A DNA stretch of 43,607 nucleotides. Source: an uncultured Eubacteriales bacterium. GTDB taxonomy: Bacteria > Bacillota > Clostridia > Tissierellales > Peptoniphilaceae. Shown here piece by piece: positions 8,792-16,871 of the stretch. Each line of letters starts with the position of its first letter. The first letter of the stretch is position 1. Made by a program: the position numbers and the translations under genes. Location: the NCBI GenBank assembly GCA_900539225.1, contig UQBO01000010.1, positions 1 to 43,607 of the forward strand, in the 5' to 3' direction. The notes under the pieces were generated by a model that saw nothing but the letters and a program-made list of their open reading frames with translations, searched no databases and had not been told where the DNA came from.

Positions 8792-9142
8792 TTAATTGTT
8801 TTCAATAGGCACAACTGCTAGAGTTTTTCCTAAAGGTTTTAGTATTTTAATAAGTGTACTTACTTGAGGACTAGTCTTGCCTGTCTCCATCCTAGCAATT
8901 ATTGCTTGTTTGACCCCGCTTAACTCCTCAAGCTTCTTTTGACTAATGCCTTGTTCATTTCTTGCTCTTACTAGTTCATCAATTAACTGAACACGTAAAT
9001 CACTTTCAAGTATCTCATCTGGGCTCATAAGTGAATCCATAAATTCTAAAGCATCATCGCCTAAAGCATCTTGACCACGTTTCTTTACATCTATAAGTTT
9101 TTCTTCAGCTTCTTTTATAGCCTTATCATAATATTTATCCAT
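8792..9142 (-). CDS. XRE-family HTH regulator (HigA-antitoxin-like)
   Basis: A 116-residue protein with an N-terminal helical part rich in Glu/Lys/Asp and a C-terminal Cro/C1-type helix-turn-helix (ARNEQGISQKKLEELSGVKQ, then IIARMETGKTSPQVSTLIKI). The end, LKPLGKTLAVVPIE, resembles HigA-type antitoxins. I start at ATG 9140-9142, preceded by AGGAG with 8-nt spacing; an upstream GTG overlaps the ribosome site. No HigB toxin gene lies next to it on either side, so this is an orphan antitoxin or a stand-alone regulator. A strong promoter with flanking direct repeats suggests autoregulation. Confidence 0.75.
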   Translation of the reverse strand: MDKYYDKAIKEAEEKLIDVKKRGQDALGDDALEFMDSLMSPDEILESDLRVQLIDELVRARNEQGISQKKLEELSGVKQAIIARMETGKTSPQVSTLIKILKPLGKTLAVVPIENN

Positions 9143-9172
9143 AATATTCACTCCTACTTCACTATTAAATTA

Positions 9173-9226
9173 ATAATATCCAATTAAAAACGCTTTGTCA
9201 AGTACTTTTAAGTTATCATATCCAAT
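9173..9226 (-). promoter_or_regulatory. Promoter and possible operator of the XRE gene
   Basis: On the minus strand TTGACA (9196-9201) and TATTAT (9173-9178) are 17 bp apart. ATATCCAAT occurs at 9176-9184, next to the -10, and at 9218-9226, upstream of the -35. The 42-bp pitch is four helical turns, suggesting a repressor bridging the promoter. Confidence 0.55.
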
Positions 9227-9292
9227 AATATAAATTTATCCGTTTAAAAATTTTCATTTAGGGTAAATAAATTACACTAGGGGGTAATAAAT

Positions 9293-9805
9293 ATGAACGA
9301 AAGAAAAGGTATAATTACATTTGGCGGAGATCCAGTTACATTACTTGGTGACGAAACAAAAGTAGGCAGCAAGGCGCCTGAATTTAAGGCACTTAAGAAT
9401 GACTTATCAGAGTTTTCTCTTGACGAAGTGAAAGGCAAAGTAGTCATCATCAGCTCAGTTCCTTCAATTGACACACCTGTTTGTGAATTGCAAACAAAGA
9501 GATTCAACGAAGAAGCTGCTAAGCTAGGCGATGCAGTTGTTTTGACACTTAGCTGCGACCTACCATTTGCCCAATCAAGATTTTGCGCTGCAGACGGCAT
9601 TGACAAGGTCATCGTTTTGTCAGACCACAGAGACCTTGATTTTGGTACAAAGTACGGTCTTGTAATCAAAGAGCTTCGTCTACTTGCAAGAGCCATCACT
9701 ATCATTGATAAGGACGGCACTATCAAGTACCAAGAAATCGTTAGCGAAGTAACTAATCATCCTGATTATGACAAAGCTTTAGAAGAAGCAAAGAAGCTTA
9801 TCTAA
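9293..9805 (+). CDS. tpx: Thiol peroxidase (Tpx, 2-Cys peroxiredoxin)
   Basis: A 170-residue cytoplasmic peroxiredoxin of the Tpx subfamily that reduces hydrogen peroxide and organic peroxides with thioredoxin. The peroxidatic cysteine is Cys64 in SIDTPVCELQT, and the resolving cysteine is Cys98 in PFAQSRFCAADG, both in Tpx-specific contexts. Full length. A GGGGG ribosome site precedes the ATG. Codon use is less AT-rich than in the genes to its left, which supports a return to core chromosome at this point. It appears to be a single-gene unit ending in a clear terminator. A peroxide defence of this kind fits an anaerobe meeting oxygen. Confidence 0.95.
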   Translation: MNERKGIITFGGDPVTLLGDETKVGSKAPEFKALKNDLSEFSLDEVKGKVVIISSVPSIDTPVCELQTKRFNEEAAKLGDAVVLTLSCDLPFAQSRFCAADGIDKVIVLSDHRDLDFGTKYGLVIKELRLLARAITIIDKDGTIKYQEIVSEVTNHPDYDKALEEAKKLI

Positions 9806-9826
9806 GTTAATACTTTTTTATATGAC

Positions 9827-9862
9827 AATAGCTGGGCCACGAGGTCCAGCTATTATTTTCGA
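9827..9862 (+). terminator. tpx terminator
   Basis: A 12-bp stem with a bulge (AATAGCTGGGCC against GGTCCAGCTATT, 9827-9854) and a short loop is followed by a T-rich stretch. Confidence 0.75.
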
Positions 9863-9880
9863 AAATAGTTTTTGCAAACA

Positions 9881-9917
9881 AAAAAAAAACGCTCGGCCAA
9901 TGAACGTTTTTTTAGGT
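9881..9917. terminator. Bidirectional terminator between tpx and degV
   Basis: An A-run followed by CG and its complement CG plus T-run (about 9883-9913) enclose a short inner stem. It can end transcription in both directions. The rest of the 270-bp gap before degV shows no gene. Confidence 0.55.
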
Positions 9918-10073
9918 GGTGTAAATTATGTGTCTAAGATTATTCTTACAATTTAATTATACTATAGTCCATAATTTTAAATATGTCAATGGATTTCGCA
10001 TAAATCGCCACTTGTATAATAAATTACAATATATGGCCCTCTTAGTATAGATAAATTTTATAAATACGCCTAG

Positions 10074-10931
10074 CTAATTAAATTTCTTTATCGCGCATAT
10101 ATGAACTGTACCCGGACCTGTGTGAGCGCCTATGCTCACGGCAAATGGATTTAGTTCTATAAGCTTATCGGGATACTTTTCCACAAGCGCGTCCCTTACC
10201 TTAGTCGCAAGCTCAATGCAATCTGCGTGGCAAACCATGATCCTATCATCATAAAGCTCGTGTCCGACCTCTTCCTCAAATATGTCTACGGTCTTTGCTA
10301 TGGCTCTGTTAGTTCCTCTGACCTTGTCCTTTGTATAAATTACGCCATCTGCATGCACATCAAGAACTACCTTCATATTGATTAAATTGCCAATAGTCGC
10401 CTTAAGCTTCGAGACTCTGCCGCCTCTTTGCAAGTACTCAAGCGAATCGACGAAGAAAACATATCTCGTGTTCTTCACAAAATTATCCGCATAAGCCTCT
10501 AGCTCCTCAAAGCTCATGCCCTCTCTCGCAAGCTTTGCAAGATTTATAGCCATCATACCTTGGCCCATGGATGCGCCGCGCGAGTCAACTAGTAAAAGCC
10601 TGTCATCATCTATACCTAAAGAGTTCTTCGCAAGAACTGCGTTGTTAAAAGTTGACGACATGCCAGTAGAAAGCGATACGTATATCGCCTTATCATATTT
10701 ATTTAAAACTTCCTCAAATTTCACTTCATATTCGTGCGGAGTGATCGCTCCAGTCTTGTAAACAGCGCCATTCCTCATGTTGTCGTAAATCTCTTTGCCG
10801 CTGATGTCGACGCCATCTAAGTAAGTTTTGTCATCCTTCATTATGGCGATTGGCATAATGTCTATAGAAAAGTCCTTAGCTAAGTCTTTGCCTATATCTG
10901 AAGCCGAATCTGTTATAATCTTAATACTCAT
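10074..10931 (-). CDS. DegV family fatty-acid-binding protein
   Basis: A 285-residue DegV (FakB-like) protein. It begins MSIKIITDSASDIGKDLAKD, with the TDSASD motif that opens DegV proteins, and contains the STGMSSTFNNA loop that binds the fatty-acid carboxylate, and GPGTVHICAI near the end. Family members deliver fatty acids to the kinase FakA so that host or medium fatty acids enter phospholipids. No fakA is visible here. A good AGGAGG site precedes the ATG. It follows pdxR by 39 nt on the same strand but has its own consensus promoter, so it is probably independent. Chain-length preference cannot be read from sequence. Confidence 0.9.
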   Translation of the reverse strand: MSIKIITDSASDIGKDLAKDFSIDIMPIAIMKDDKTYLDGVDISGKEIYDNMRNGAVYKTGAITPHEYEVKFEEVLNKYDKAIYVSLSTGMSSTFNNAVLAKNSLGIDDDRLLLVDSRGASMGQGMMAINLAKLAREGMSFEELEAYADNFVKNTRYVFFVDSLEYLQRGGRVSKLKATIGNLINMKVVLDVHADGVIYTKDKVRGTNRAIAKTVDIFEEEVGHELYDDRIMVCHADCIELATKVRDALVEKYPDKLIELNPFAVSIGAHTGPGTVHICAIKKFN

Positions 10932-10953
10932 GATTTCCTCCTCATATATACTT

Positions 10954-10982
10954 ATTATATGATAAATTTACTATTTTTTCAA
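10954..10982 (-). promoter_or_regulatory. degV promoter
   Basis: TTGAAA (10977-10982) and TATAAT (10954-10959) are 17 bp apart on the minus strand. The -35 overlaps the last codons of pdxR. Confidence 0.65.
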
Positions 10983-12347
10983 GTCCAGAATTATTTTTTT
11001 CACTATGCTCATGGCAGAGCGGATCTCATCTTCATCCATAGCCCCGTAACCAAGTAGTAGTGCGTCCTTCGCCATAGCCTCCTCTTTTAGATAATAGTCT
11101 TTGAGTCTTGAGGCTTTTATGCCACTCATTTGAAGCGCCTTGACAATGTCTTCATAATCATCTACGCCACTGACATAAATTTTAAGATGCATACCGGCCA
11201 TGGAGTCGATGGCGTGAACACCTGGGATGTCCTCGAGCTCATCAAGTAGCACGAGCCGCTTCTTATTGTAAATGCCCTTCATTCTGTTGAGCTGCCTTTC
11301 GAAGTGGCCGCCTTTCATAAAGTCCTTGACAAGTATCTGAACTATGTTTGACACGGTCGAATTGATCTGCGGCTTGACCTCGTAGTACCTCTTAAGTAGT
11401 TCGTTCGGCAAAACCATGTAGCTAAGTCTTAGCAAGGGACTGATGGATTTTGAAAAATTCGCGATGTAGATGACCTTATCCATCTCGTCGAGGCTCTTTA
11501 ATGGGGAGAGTGCTCTCGATGAGTACCTGAACTCGCTGTCGTAGTCGTCTTCAATGATGTAGCGGCCGCTTGCACCATAAGCCCAGTTCAAAAACTCGAA
11601 ACGCCTCTTAATTGGCATGACGGTCGCCGTCGGAAATTGATTTGACGGGGTAAGTAACGCAGCCGTAAGGTTTGCACGCTTAAAGAGCTCGAAGTTCATC
11701 CCGCTATTGTCGAGGCTAATGGGCTCGTAGTCAATATTATTGAGCTTCAAAAGCGTTTTGAGCTCCTTGTAGCCTGGATTTTCGAGGCCGAGGCAAAGCT
11801 TTTTATCCAAAATGATGAAGACTATAGTCAAAAGCTGCTCAAGACCAGAACTGATGATGATGTTATCCTCGCTAGTCTTGATGCCGCGCGCCTTGAAGAG
11901 GTAATTCTTGATCTCGAGGCGCAGACCATAAAGGCCTTGGTAGTCCCTCTCGTAAAATTCCTCGTCGTAAATGACCTCTTGCGTGAAAATCTTTTTAAAT
12001 TTGTCTATTGGGTAGCTCTCTTTATCCCCTTCGCTGATGGCAAAGGAGTACTTGTAGCTCTCCTTCTCTGGTCTAGCCGCATTTATGGGCTCCGCCTTAA
12101 AATTATACAAAGAGCCGATCTCGCTGACGAAGTAGCCGCGCTTCTCGACGCTCTCTATGTAGCCTTCGCAGCTAAGGGCGTCGTATGCCGCTCTAACAGT
12201 GTTGACTGCGACAGCCATCTCCTTAGCAAGTACCCTCTTAGATGGCAGCCTCTCGCCTCTCTTAAAGCGTCCTTCAAGTATGGCGTCCTTAAAATATTCA
12301 TATATCTCTTCATAAATTGGCTTATCACCTTTCAAATCTATTTGCAT
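10971..12347 (-). CDS. pdxR: MocR-family regulator PdxR
   Basis: A 458-residue GntR/MocR fusion. An N-terminal winged helix (residues about 1-70, with ERLPSKRVLAKEMAVAVNTV) is followed by a fold-type I aminotransferase domain that binds PLP. The PLP-lysine region is IYIANFSKSISPLLRLSY, and the DDYDSEF motif is clear. In Gram-positives PdxR activates the PLP-synthase genes when PLP is scarce and represses itself. Here it stands divergent from pdxS, with repeated TGGTAC elements between them, which fits that role exactly. Start at ATG with GGAGGAG just upstream. Confidence 0.9.
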   Translation of the reverse strand: MQIDLKGDKPIYEEIYEYFKDAILEGRFKRGERLPSKRVLAKEMAVAVNTVRAAYDALSCEGYIESVEKRGYFVSEIGSLYNFKAEPINAARPEKESYKYSFAISEGDKESYPIDKFKKIFTQEVIYDEEFYERDYQGLYGLRLEIKNYLFKARGIKTSEDNIIISSGLEQLLTIVFIILDKKLCLGLENPGYKELKTLLKLNNIDYEPISLDNSGMNFELFKRANLTAALLTPSNQFPTATVMPIKRRFEFLNWAYGASGRYIIEDDYDSEFRYSSRALSPLKSLDEMDKVIYIANFSKSISPLLRLSYMVLPNELLKRYYEVKPQINSTVSNIVQILVKDFMKGGHFERQLNRMKGIYNKKRLVLLDELEDIPGVHAIDSMAGMHLKIYVSGVDDYEDIVKALQMSGIKASRLKDYYLKEEAMAKDALLLGYGAMDEDEIRSAMSIVKKIILDLKK

Positions 12348-12360
12348 AGCTCCTCCTATC

Positions 12361-12419
12361 TGGTACCATCAAATTAATCATAATTGGTACTTTTAATTAT
12401 ACCATAATCCAAGTATAAT
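12361..12419. promoter_or_regulatory. Divergent pdxR/pdxS control region
   Basis: TGGTAC occurs at 12361-12366 and 12385-12390, and the inverted TACCA at 12400-12404 forms an inverted repeat with the second copy. TATAAT for pdxS is at 12414-12419 with no good -35, as expected for an activated promoter. On the minus strand an extended -10 (TGGTATAAT, 12396-12404) serves pdxR and overlaps the repeats. Confidence 0.65.
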
Positions 12420-12442
12420 AGCTATAAAAGAGGAGGAATATT

Positions 12443-13300
12443 ATGAATAAAAAATTTTTAGACTTTACAAATACACTTAAGGGCGGCGTCATCATGGACG
12501 TTACAAATCCTGAGGAGGCGAAGATTGCTGAAAGCGCGGGCGCATGCGCTGTCATGGCGCTTGAGAGGGTGCCTGCGGACATCAGACGCGAAGGAGGCGT
12601 TGCTAGGATGAGCGACCCAGAAATGATTCTTGAGATCAAAAACGCTGTCAAGATCCCTGTTATGGCGAAGTGCAGAATCGGTCACTTTGTTGAGGCAGGC
12701 GTTTTGGAAGCCTTAGGCGTTGACTACGTCGATGAATCGGAAGTTTTGTCTAAGGCTGATAACGACAATCACATTGACAAATACAAGTTCGACGTGCCAT
12801 TCGTTTGCGGGGCGAGAGACCTTGGCGAAGCGCTTAGAAGGATCGAAGAAGGCGCATCGATGATTAGAAGCAAGGGCGAAGCAGGTACTGGCGACGTCGT
12901 ACAAGCTGTGAGCCACTTAAGACAAATACTTGGCGGCATATCGCTACTTGTATCGAAGAGAGAGGACGAGCTTTATACTTTTGCAAAGGAATATAGAGTT
13001 AGCTACGATATAGTGAAATACGTTCATGACAATAAGAGACTACCTGTACTAAACTTCTCAGCTGGCGGCGTAGCAACACCTCAAGACGCAGCACTTATGA
13101 GAAGACTTGGTGCTGAAGGTGTCTTCGTTGGCAGTGGTATATTTAAGAGTGAAGATCCAGAGAGAAGAGCTAAGGCAATAGTTAAAGCAGTGGAAAATTA
13201 TGAAGATAACAAGATTATAGCTGAGGTGGCGACTGGACTGGGTAAGGCTATGTTTGGTATTAATGAGGAGGAGCTAGCTATTCACATGTCTGATAGATAG
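12443..13300 (+). CDS. pdxS: PLP synthase subunit PdxS
   Basis: A 285-residue TIM-barrel enzyme that makes pyridoxal 5'-phosphate from ribose 5-phosphate, glyceraldehyde 3-phosphate and ammonia. Family blocks are clear: GGVIMDVTNPEEAKIAESAG, ALERVPADIRREGGVARMSD, the lysine region IPVMAKCRIGHFVEA, and IRSKGEAGTGDVVQAVSHLR with the second catalytic lysine. Glycine-rich phosphate loops lie near the C-terminus (FSAGGVATPQDAALM). It is preceded by a strong AGAGGAGG site. Its usual partner pdxT (glutaminase) is absent: a terminator and a restriction gene follow. Ammonia must come from a distant PdxT or free in solution. Confidence 0.95.
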   Translation: MNKKFLDFTNTLKGGVIMDVTNPEEAKIAESAGACAVMALERVPADIRREGGVARMSDPEMILEIKNAVKIPVMAKCRIGHFVEAGVLEALGVDYVDESEVLSKADNDNHIDKYKFDVPFVCGARDLGEALRRIEEGASMIRSKGEAGTGDVVQAVSHLRQILGGISLLVSKREDELYTFAKEYRVSYDIVKYVHDNKRLPVLNFSAGGVATPQDAALMRRLGAEGVFVGSGIFKSEDPERRAKAIVKAVENYEDNKIIAEVATGLGKAMFGINEEELAIHMSDR

Positions 13301-13355
13301 GGATTTTTTGGTGACGGCTCATTGACACGGGTAAGAATTTCAATTTAGGTATAAA

Positions 13356-13395
13356 AGAAGGACAGAGAAAAATAAAATCTCTGTCCTTTGTTTTT
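13356..13395. terminator. Convergent terminator between pdxS and the restriction gene
   Basis: A perfect 10-bp stem (AGGACAGAGA at 13359-13368, complement 13378-13387) has A-rich and T-rich flanks, usable from both strands. Confidence 0.75.
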
Positions 13396-13438
13396 ATCTG
13401 TGTGACAATATTTGGCTATGATTTTTTATAATAATAAA

Positions 13439-14212
13439 TCACTTTTCTTTTACAGCAAATGTTATTGGATCAAAATAATAATTATTTAATAAATCAGTGG
13501 CTGTTATAATTTTTATCAATCCTCTTCTTGTGCTCTTATCAAAATTGTATACCCTATATATAACTGCGCCATCATTCTCATATTCCTCAAAGAATTTTTT
13601 CTCATTTCTGCTCATGTAAAAAACACCATTAGCTGGTCCAGAACTTGTTTTTACTTCTATTCTTAATATATTTCCATTATTATCTATTGAACTAATGTCA
13701 TATCCTAATCCATCACCTTGCAATTTACTTAAATGCTGCACTCTATCAACATCACTTGGACTAAATTCAGAAACCCTATCCCTTTCATATTGACAAACAA
13801 ATTCTTCCCCCATATTTCCAATTTCTTTATTTTCTTCATATTTATTTGCCCAGTCAACATCTCTTCCAACAAATTTTTTAGATCTTCTTTTTCTGTTTTT
13901 TATTTCAGTTTTAGATATTGCAGATAAGTTTATGTTTGCAATGCCATCTACAGCTGTAAAAGTAGCCTCTGCACCGCTCTTGTCTAGTTCAAATCCCTCA
14001 TCGTATATCTTTTTTGTCACTGTTTGATGTGAAACTATATTACCTATTCTTTGTATTATTTTAATTTCATTTCTCGAATCAGATGGTTCTTTGTCTTCAT
14101 CATCAAAATTTAAAACTTCGTTTAATTTTTGCTTAACTTCAGAAGTAGTCAGTTGGCCATACTTATCTAATAAAGGCTTAATTGCTCTCCTAATTTCAGC
14201 TTCTGAGTGCAT
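13439..14212 (-). CDS. DUF3883-type PD-(D/E)XK restriction endonuclease
   Basis: A 257-residue protein. Residues about 1-75 look like a winged-helix Mrr-N-type DNA-binding domain. Residues 130-250 form a DUF3883-like nuclease: Glu136-Glu137 in GNMGEEFV, Asp172 in GLGYDISS, and Glu186-x-Lys188 in RIEVKTS give a PD-(D/E)XK site. It overlaps the methylase gene upstream by 46 nt, a restriction-enzyme gene nested in its methylase 3' end. The gene starts at ATG with GAGGAGGG six bases before. Base composition is far more AT-rich than the core genes on both sides, a sign of transfer. The cleavage site is unknown; enzyme identity is inferred from fold motifs and pairing. Confidence 0.75.
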   Translation of the reverse strand: MHSEAEIRRAIKPLLDKYGQLTTSEVKQKLNEVLNFDDEDKEPSDSRNEIKIIQRIGNIVSHQTVTKKIYDEGFELDKSGAEATFTAVDGIANINLSAISKTEIKNRKRRSKKFVGRDVDWANKYEENKEIGNMGEEFVCQYERDRVSEFSPSDVDRVQHLSKLQGDGLGYDISSIDNNGNILRIEVKTSSGPANGVFYMSRNEKKFFEEYENDGAVIYRVYNFDKSTRRGLIKIITATDLLNNYYFDPITFAVKEK

Positions 14213-15333
14213 GATTTTCCCTCCTCTAATTTGTAATTTGTTATCATTAAATGCTCTGCTTTTTTATCGTTTCTATTTTTAAAGCTAACAAGATATTTTT
14301 TATCAAAGCTCTTTATGTTAAAATCTTTATATAGTTCATAAATAAAATCAGTATTTTTTATTACCAACATAAAGTTTGCTTGAATATTTTTGCAAAAATT
14401 CGATAATCTAATTTGATCTGAAGCATCAAATGAGTTGTTAGCATATGTTGAAAACGAGCTATCGTATGGCGGATCTAAAAATATAAAATCTCCTTTTGAC
14501 GGCCCATAAACTTCCATAAAATTTTCAAAATCTAAAGAACTAATATTTGTTTTTCTTAATCTTGATATAATTTCTTTACTTTCAATATATTCTATTTTTT
14601 TTGTTAAGTATTTTCTATTATAACTTATGCCTCCATATGGAACATTAAAACAATTATTTTTATTATATCTAAACATAGACGAATAACAATACTCTCTTAT
14701 AAAATAAAAAATAGCACTTTTGAAATTGCTGTCTATATTTTCCGAATGATTATATAAATATCTAAAATGTGTATAAAGACCACTTTTAAACCCTGTTTCT
14801 ATATTTATTTTTACATCTTCAGTTGTTAAGTCGCCCATTCTTTGCTCTAAAACTCTCATTCTTTTTAATCTCTGAAAAACACCTTTATATAGTTCTTTTA
14901 AAACTCTTTTCCCGTCAAGTATAAACTGATCATTTAACATACCGTTAAAATCGTCCGAATTAGTTATAATAAAATCTTTTATATACAATGAAAGTTCCTT
15001 ATCTGTAATCAGGTAATTTTTATATCTTTCATATAAATCCACAAACTCAACAACATGTTCTTCAGTTATATCTTCTAGAAGTTTCCAACATTTATCTATT
15101 TCTTTTATTGCGTAAAAAAAAGTCTCATCTTGTTCTTTTATCGCTTTGTACAATCCCATCAATTCGTTAGACTTATCATTAATATAATACCTGTTAAGAT
15201 TATCCAAGCCTAAATACACTGCACCACCGCCAACAAAAGGTTCATAATAGTTATTTATTTCCAAGGGTAAATTATTAAGAATTATTTTTAACTCATCACT
15301 TTTTCCGCCAGGCCACTTTATAAAAGGTTTCAT
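14167..15333 (-). CDS. D12-class DNA adenine N6-methyltransferase
   Basis: A 388-residue Dam/DpnM-type methylase. Motif X is FIKWPGGKS (residues 4-12), motif I is YYEPFVGGGAVYLGL (29-43) for S-adenosylmethionine, and motif IV is DPPY (287-290) in IFLDPPYDSSF. A long middle insertion (about 90-220) holds the target recognition region and makes it longer than Dam (about 270 aa). It would protect host DNA from the overlapping nuclease. A GGGAGG site precedes the ATG by 7 nt. The specificity cannot be deduced from sequence alone; GATC is common for this class but is not shown here. Confidence 0.85.
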   Translation of the reverse strand: MKPFIKWPGGKSDELKIILNNLPLEINNYYEPFVGGGAVYLGLDNLNRYYINDKSNELMGLYKAIKEQDETFFYAIKEIDKCWKLLEDITEEHVVEFVDLYERYKNYLITDKELSLYIKDFIITNSDDFNGMLNDQFILDGKRVLKELYKGVFQRLKRMRVLEQRMGDLTTEDVKINIETGFKSGLYTHFRYLYNHSENIDSNFKSAIFYFIREYCYSSMFRYNKNNCFNVPYGGISYNRKYLTKKIEYIESKEIISRLRKTNISSLDFENFMEVYGPSKGDFIFLDPPYDSSFSTYANNSFDASDQIRLSNFCKNIQANFMLVIKNTDFIYELYKDFNIKSFDKKYLVSFKNRNDKKAEHLMITNYKLEEGKSCTQKLKLGEQLSLY

Positions 15334-15544
15334 CTATATCCTCCCTAATGCTCACATCAAAATCTTAAAATTTTTTAACATCTTAAATAGTAACTACAAA
15401 CTATAATAACTACTTTATTAAAAAATATTTACAAATAAATATGTCTAACTTTATTTTACTAGTATTTACTTAAATTATAACACATATATGGTCCAAAATC
15501 ACTATAATACTTGTTAAATTTAATCAATTGTCTATTTTTAATAA

Positions 15545-15567
15545 TTAGATTAGATTAGATTAGATTA
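15545..15567. repeat. Short tandem repeat, TTAGA units
   Basis: Four exact TTAGA units (15545-15564) plus TTA lie between the rlmH stop and the methylase promoter region. The 247-bp gap is otherwise AT-rich with no gene. Confidence 0.7.
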
Positions 15568-15580
15568 AATTATATATTAT

Positions 15581-16063
15581 CTATTTGTGGTATGCTTCAC
15601 CATTTATAATTTTAAACGCTCTGAACACTTGTTCAAGTAAGACCACTCTCATCAGTTTATGATTCATGGTCATTCTACCAAAGCTTAGCTTTAAGTCTGC
15701 CTTATCTGAGACTTTCTTATTGAATCCATTGGACCCGCCTATAATCAAGGTGATCTTGGAGTAACCATCGACGCCTGCGTTTTTAATCACGTCTGCGAAT
15801 TCTTCGCTCGTTAAGAGCTTTCCAGCTATTTCCAAAGTGATGACGAAGCTCTCTTCATCAAGCTTCGTAAGTATTTCTTCTGACTCTTCATCTATAATCT
15901 TTTCGAGCTCGGCGTCTGAGAGCTTATCGGGCTTGTCTCTATCTTTGAGTTCTATAATATTAAGCGAGGCAAAGCGCGAGATGCGTTTCTTGTACTCGTC
16001 TATGGCCTCGTTTAAATACTTTTCCTTGATTTTACCAAGTACTATAAGATCAATCTTTAGCAT
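15581..16063 (-). CDS. rlmH: 23S rRNA pseudouridine-1915 N3-methyltransferase RlmH
   Basis: A 160-residue SPOUT methyltransferase acting on m3-pseudouridine 1915 in helix 69 of 23S rRNA. The knotted SAM site is visible as LIIGGSNGFNKKV, followed by LSFGRMTMNHKLMRVVLLEQVFRA. The typical C-terminus GEAYHK is intact. It is the last gene of the wal run; its ATG follows the walJ stop directly (TAG then ATG). This gene order is widely conserved in Firmicutes. Confidence 0.95.
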   Translation of the reverse strand: MLKIDLIVLGKIKEKYLNEAIDEYKKRISRFASLNIIELKDRDKPDKLSDAELEKIIDEESEEILTKLDEESFVITLEIAGKLLTSEEFADVIKNAGVDGYSKITLIIGGSNGFNKKVSDKADLKLSFGRMTMNHKLMRVVLLEQVFRAFKIINGEAYHK

Positions 16064-16858
16064 CTAATCCACCTCGTATACAAGTGTTCTTTTTAGTCTG
16101 TGTGTGACTCTTAGCCTAAAGTCTTCAGCTCTTCGTCCTGACTGAATGAGTTCTTTATAAACTGTCATGTAAGCGAGTTTCTCTGTGTTGTTCTCGTGCG
16201 ATAGGTGCGCTAGGAAAACTAATTCGTTTTTGTCCTTTAATGTGTTTTTAATCAGGTCTGCGGCCTGCATATTAGAAAGGTGGCCTTCTTCTGAACGCAC
16301 TCTTCTCTTTAGGTAGTAGCTATATGGGCCCTTCTCAAGCATCTCCTCATCGTGATTGCTCTCGATGTAGTAGATGTCGGAGTCCTTAATCTCATCCGCT
16401 ATATCACTATCCACAAGGCCAGTATCTGTCAAGATGCTGAGCTTTTTATTCCCCGCGTATATGGCAAGGCCAACCGGGTCGTAGGCATCGTGATAAACCT
16501 TAAACGGCTTTATCACTAGATCCTTCACTTCAAAAGCGCCGTCAAATATATGAACGTGACTCTCCTTAACTGAGCCGATGCGCGGCAGCGACGCAAGATA
16601 GGTCTTTTCATTGGCATATAGTTTTGCGCCGTACTTCCTCGAGAGTATTCCTGCGCCTTGAACGTGGTCTCTATGCTCATGCGTTAATATAACTGCGTCC
16701 AGGTCCTTAATGTCTGTACCTATCTCCTTGAGTGCATTTTCTGTTGTTACACCATTGAGCCCCGCATCTATCAAGACTTTGGTGTCTTTGTACTCGATGT
16801 AGTTTGCGTTTCCGCAGCTACCAGAGCTCAATGAGCAAAATTTTAATATGTCTTTCAT
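16064..16858 (-). CDS. walJ: Metallo-beta-lactamase-fold exonuclease-like protein WalJ (YycJ)
   Basis: A 264-residue metallo-hydrolase. The metal motif HxHxDH is THEHRDHVQGAG, with a further ligand Asp in SILTDTG and His in LAHLSHENN. The N-terminal CSLSSGSCGNANYIEY block is diagnostic of the YycJ family. YycJ has 5'-3' exonuclease activity on DNA and is linked to mismatch repair and to the WalRK system. It sits between walI (13-nt gap) and rlmH (no gap), so it is translated from the same message. Confidence 0.92.
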   Translation of the reverse strand: MKDILKFCSLSSGSCGNANYIEYKDTKVLIDAGLNGVTTENALKEIGTDIKDLDAVILTHEHRDHVQGAGILSRKYGAKLYANEKTYLASLPRIGSVKESHVHIFDGAFEVKDLVIKPFKVYHDAYDPVGLAIYAGNKKLSILTDTGLVDSDIADEIKDSDIYYIESNHDEEMLEKGPYSYYLKRRVRSEEGHLSNMQAADLIKNTLKDKNELVFLAHLSHENNTEKLAYMTVYKELIQSGRRAEDFRLRVTHRLKRTLVYEVD

Positions 16859-16871
16859 ATATTTCCCTTCG

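Noticed and set aside
13301..13436. Remnant of pdxT after pdxS
   Set aside because: Too short; no glutaminase motif in any frame; a terminator fills the gap.
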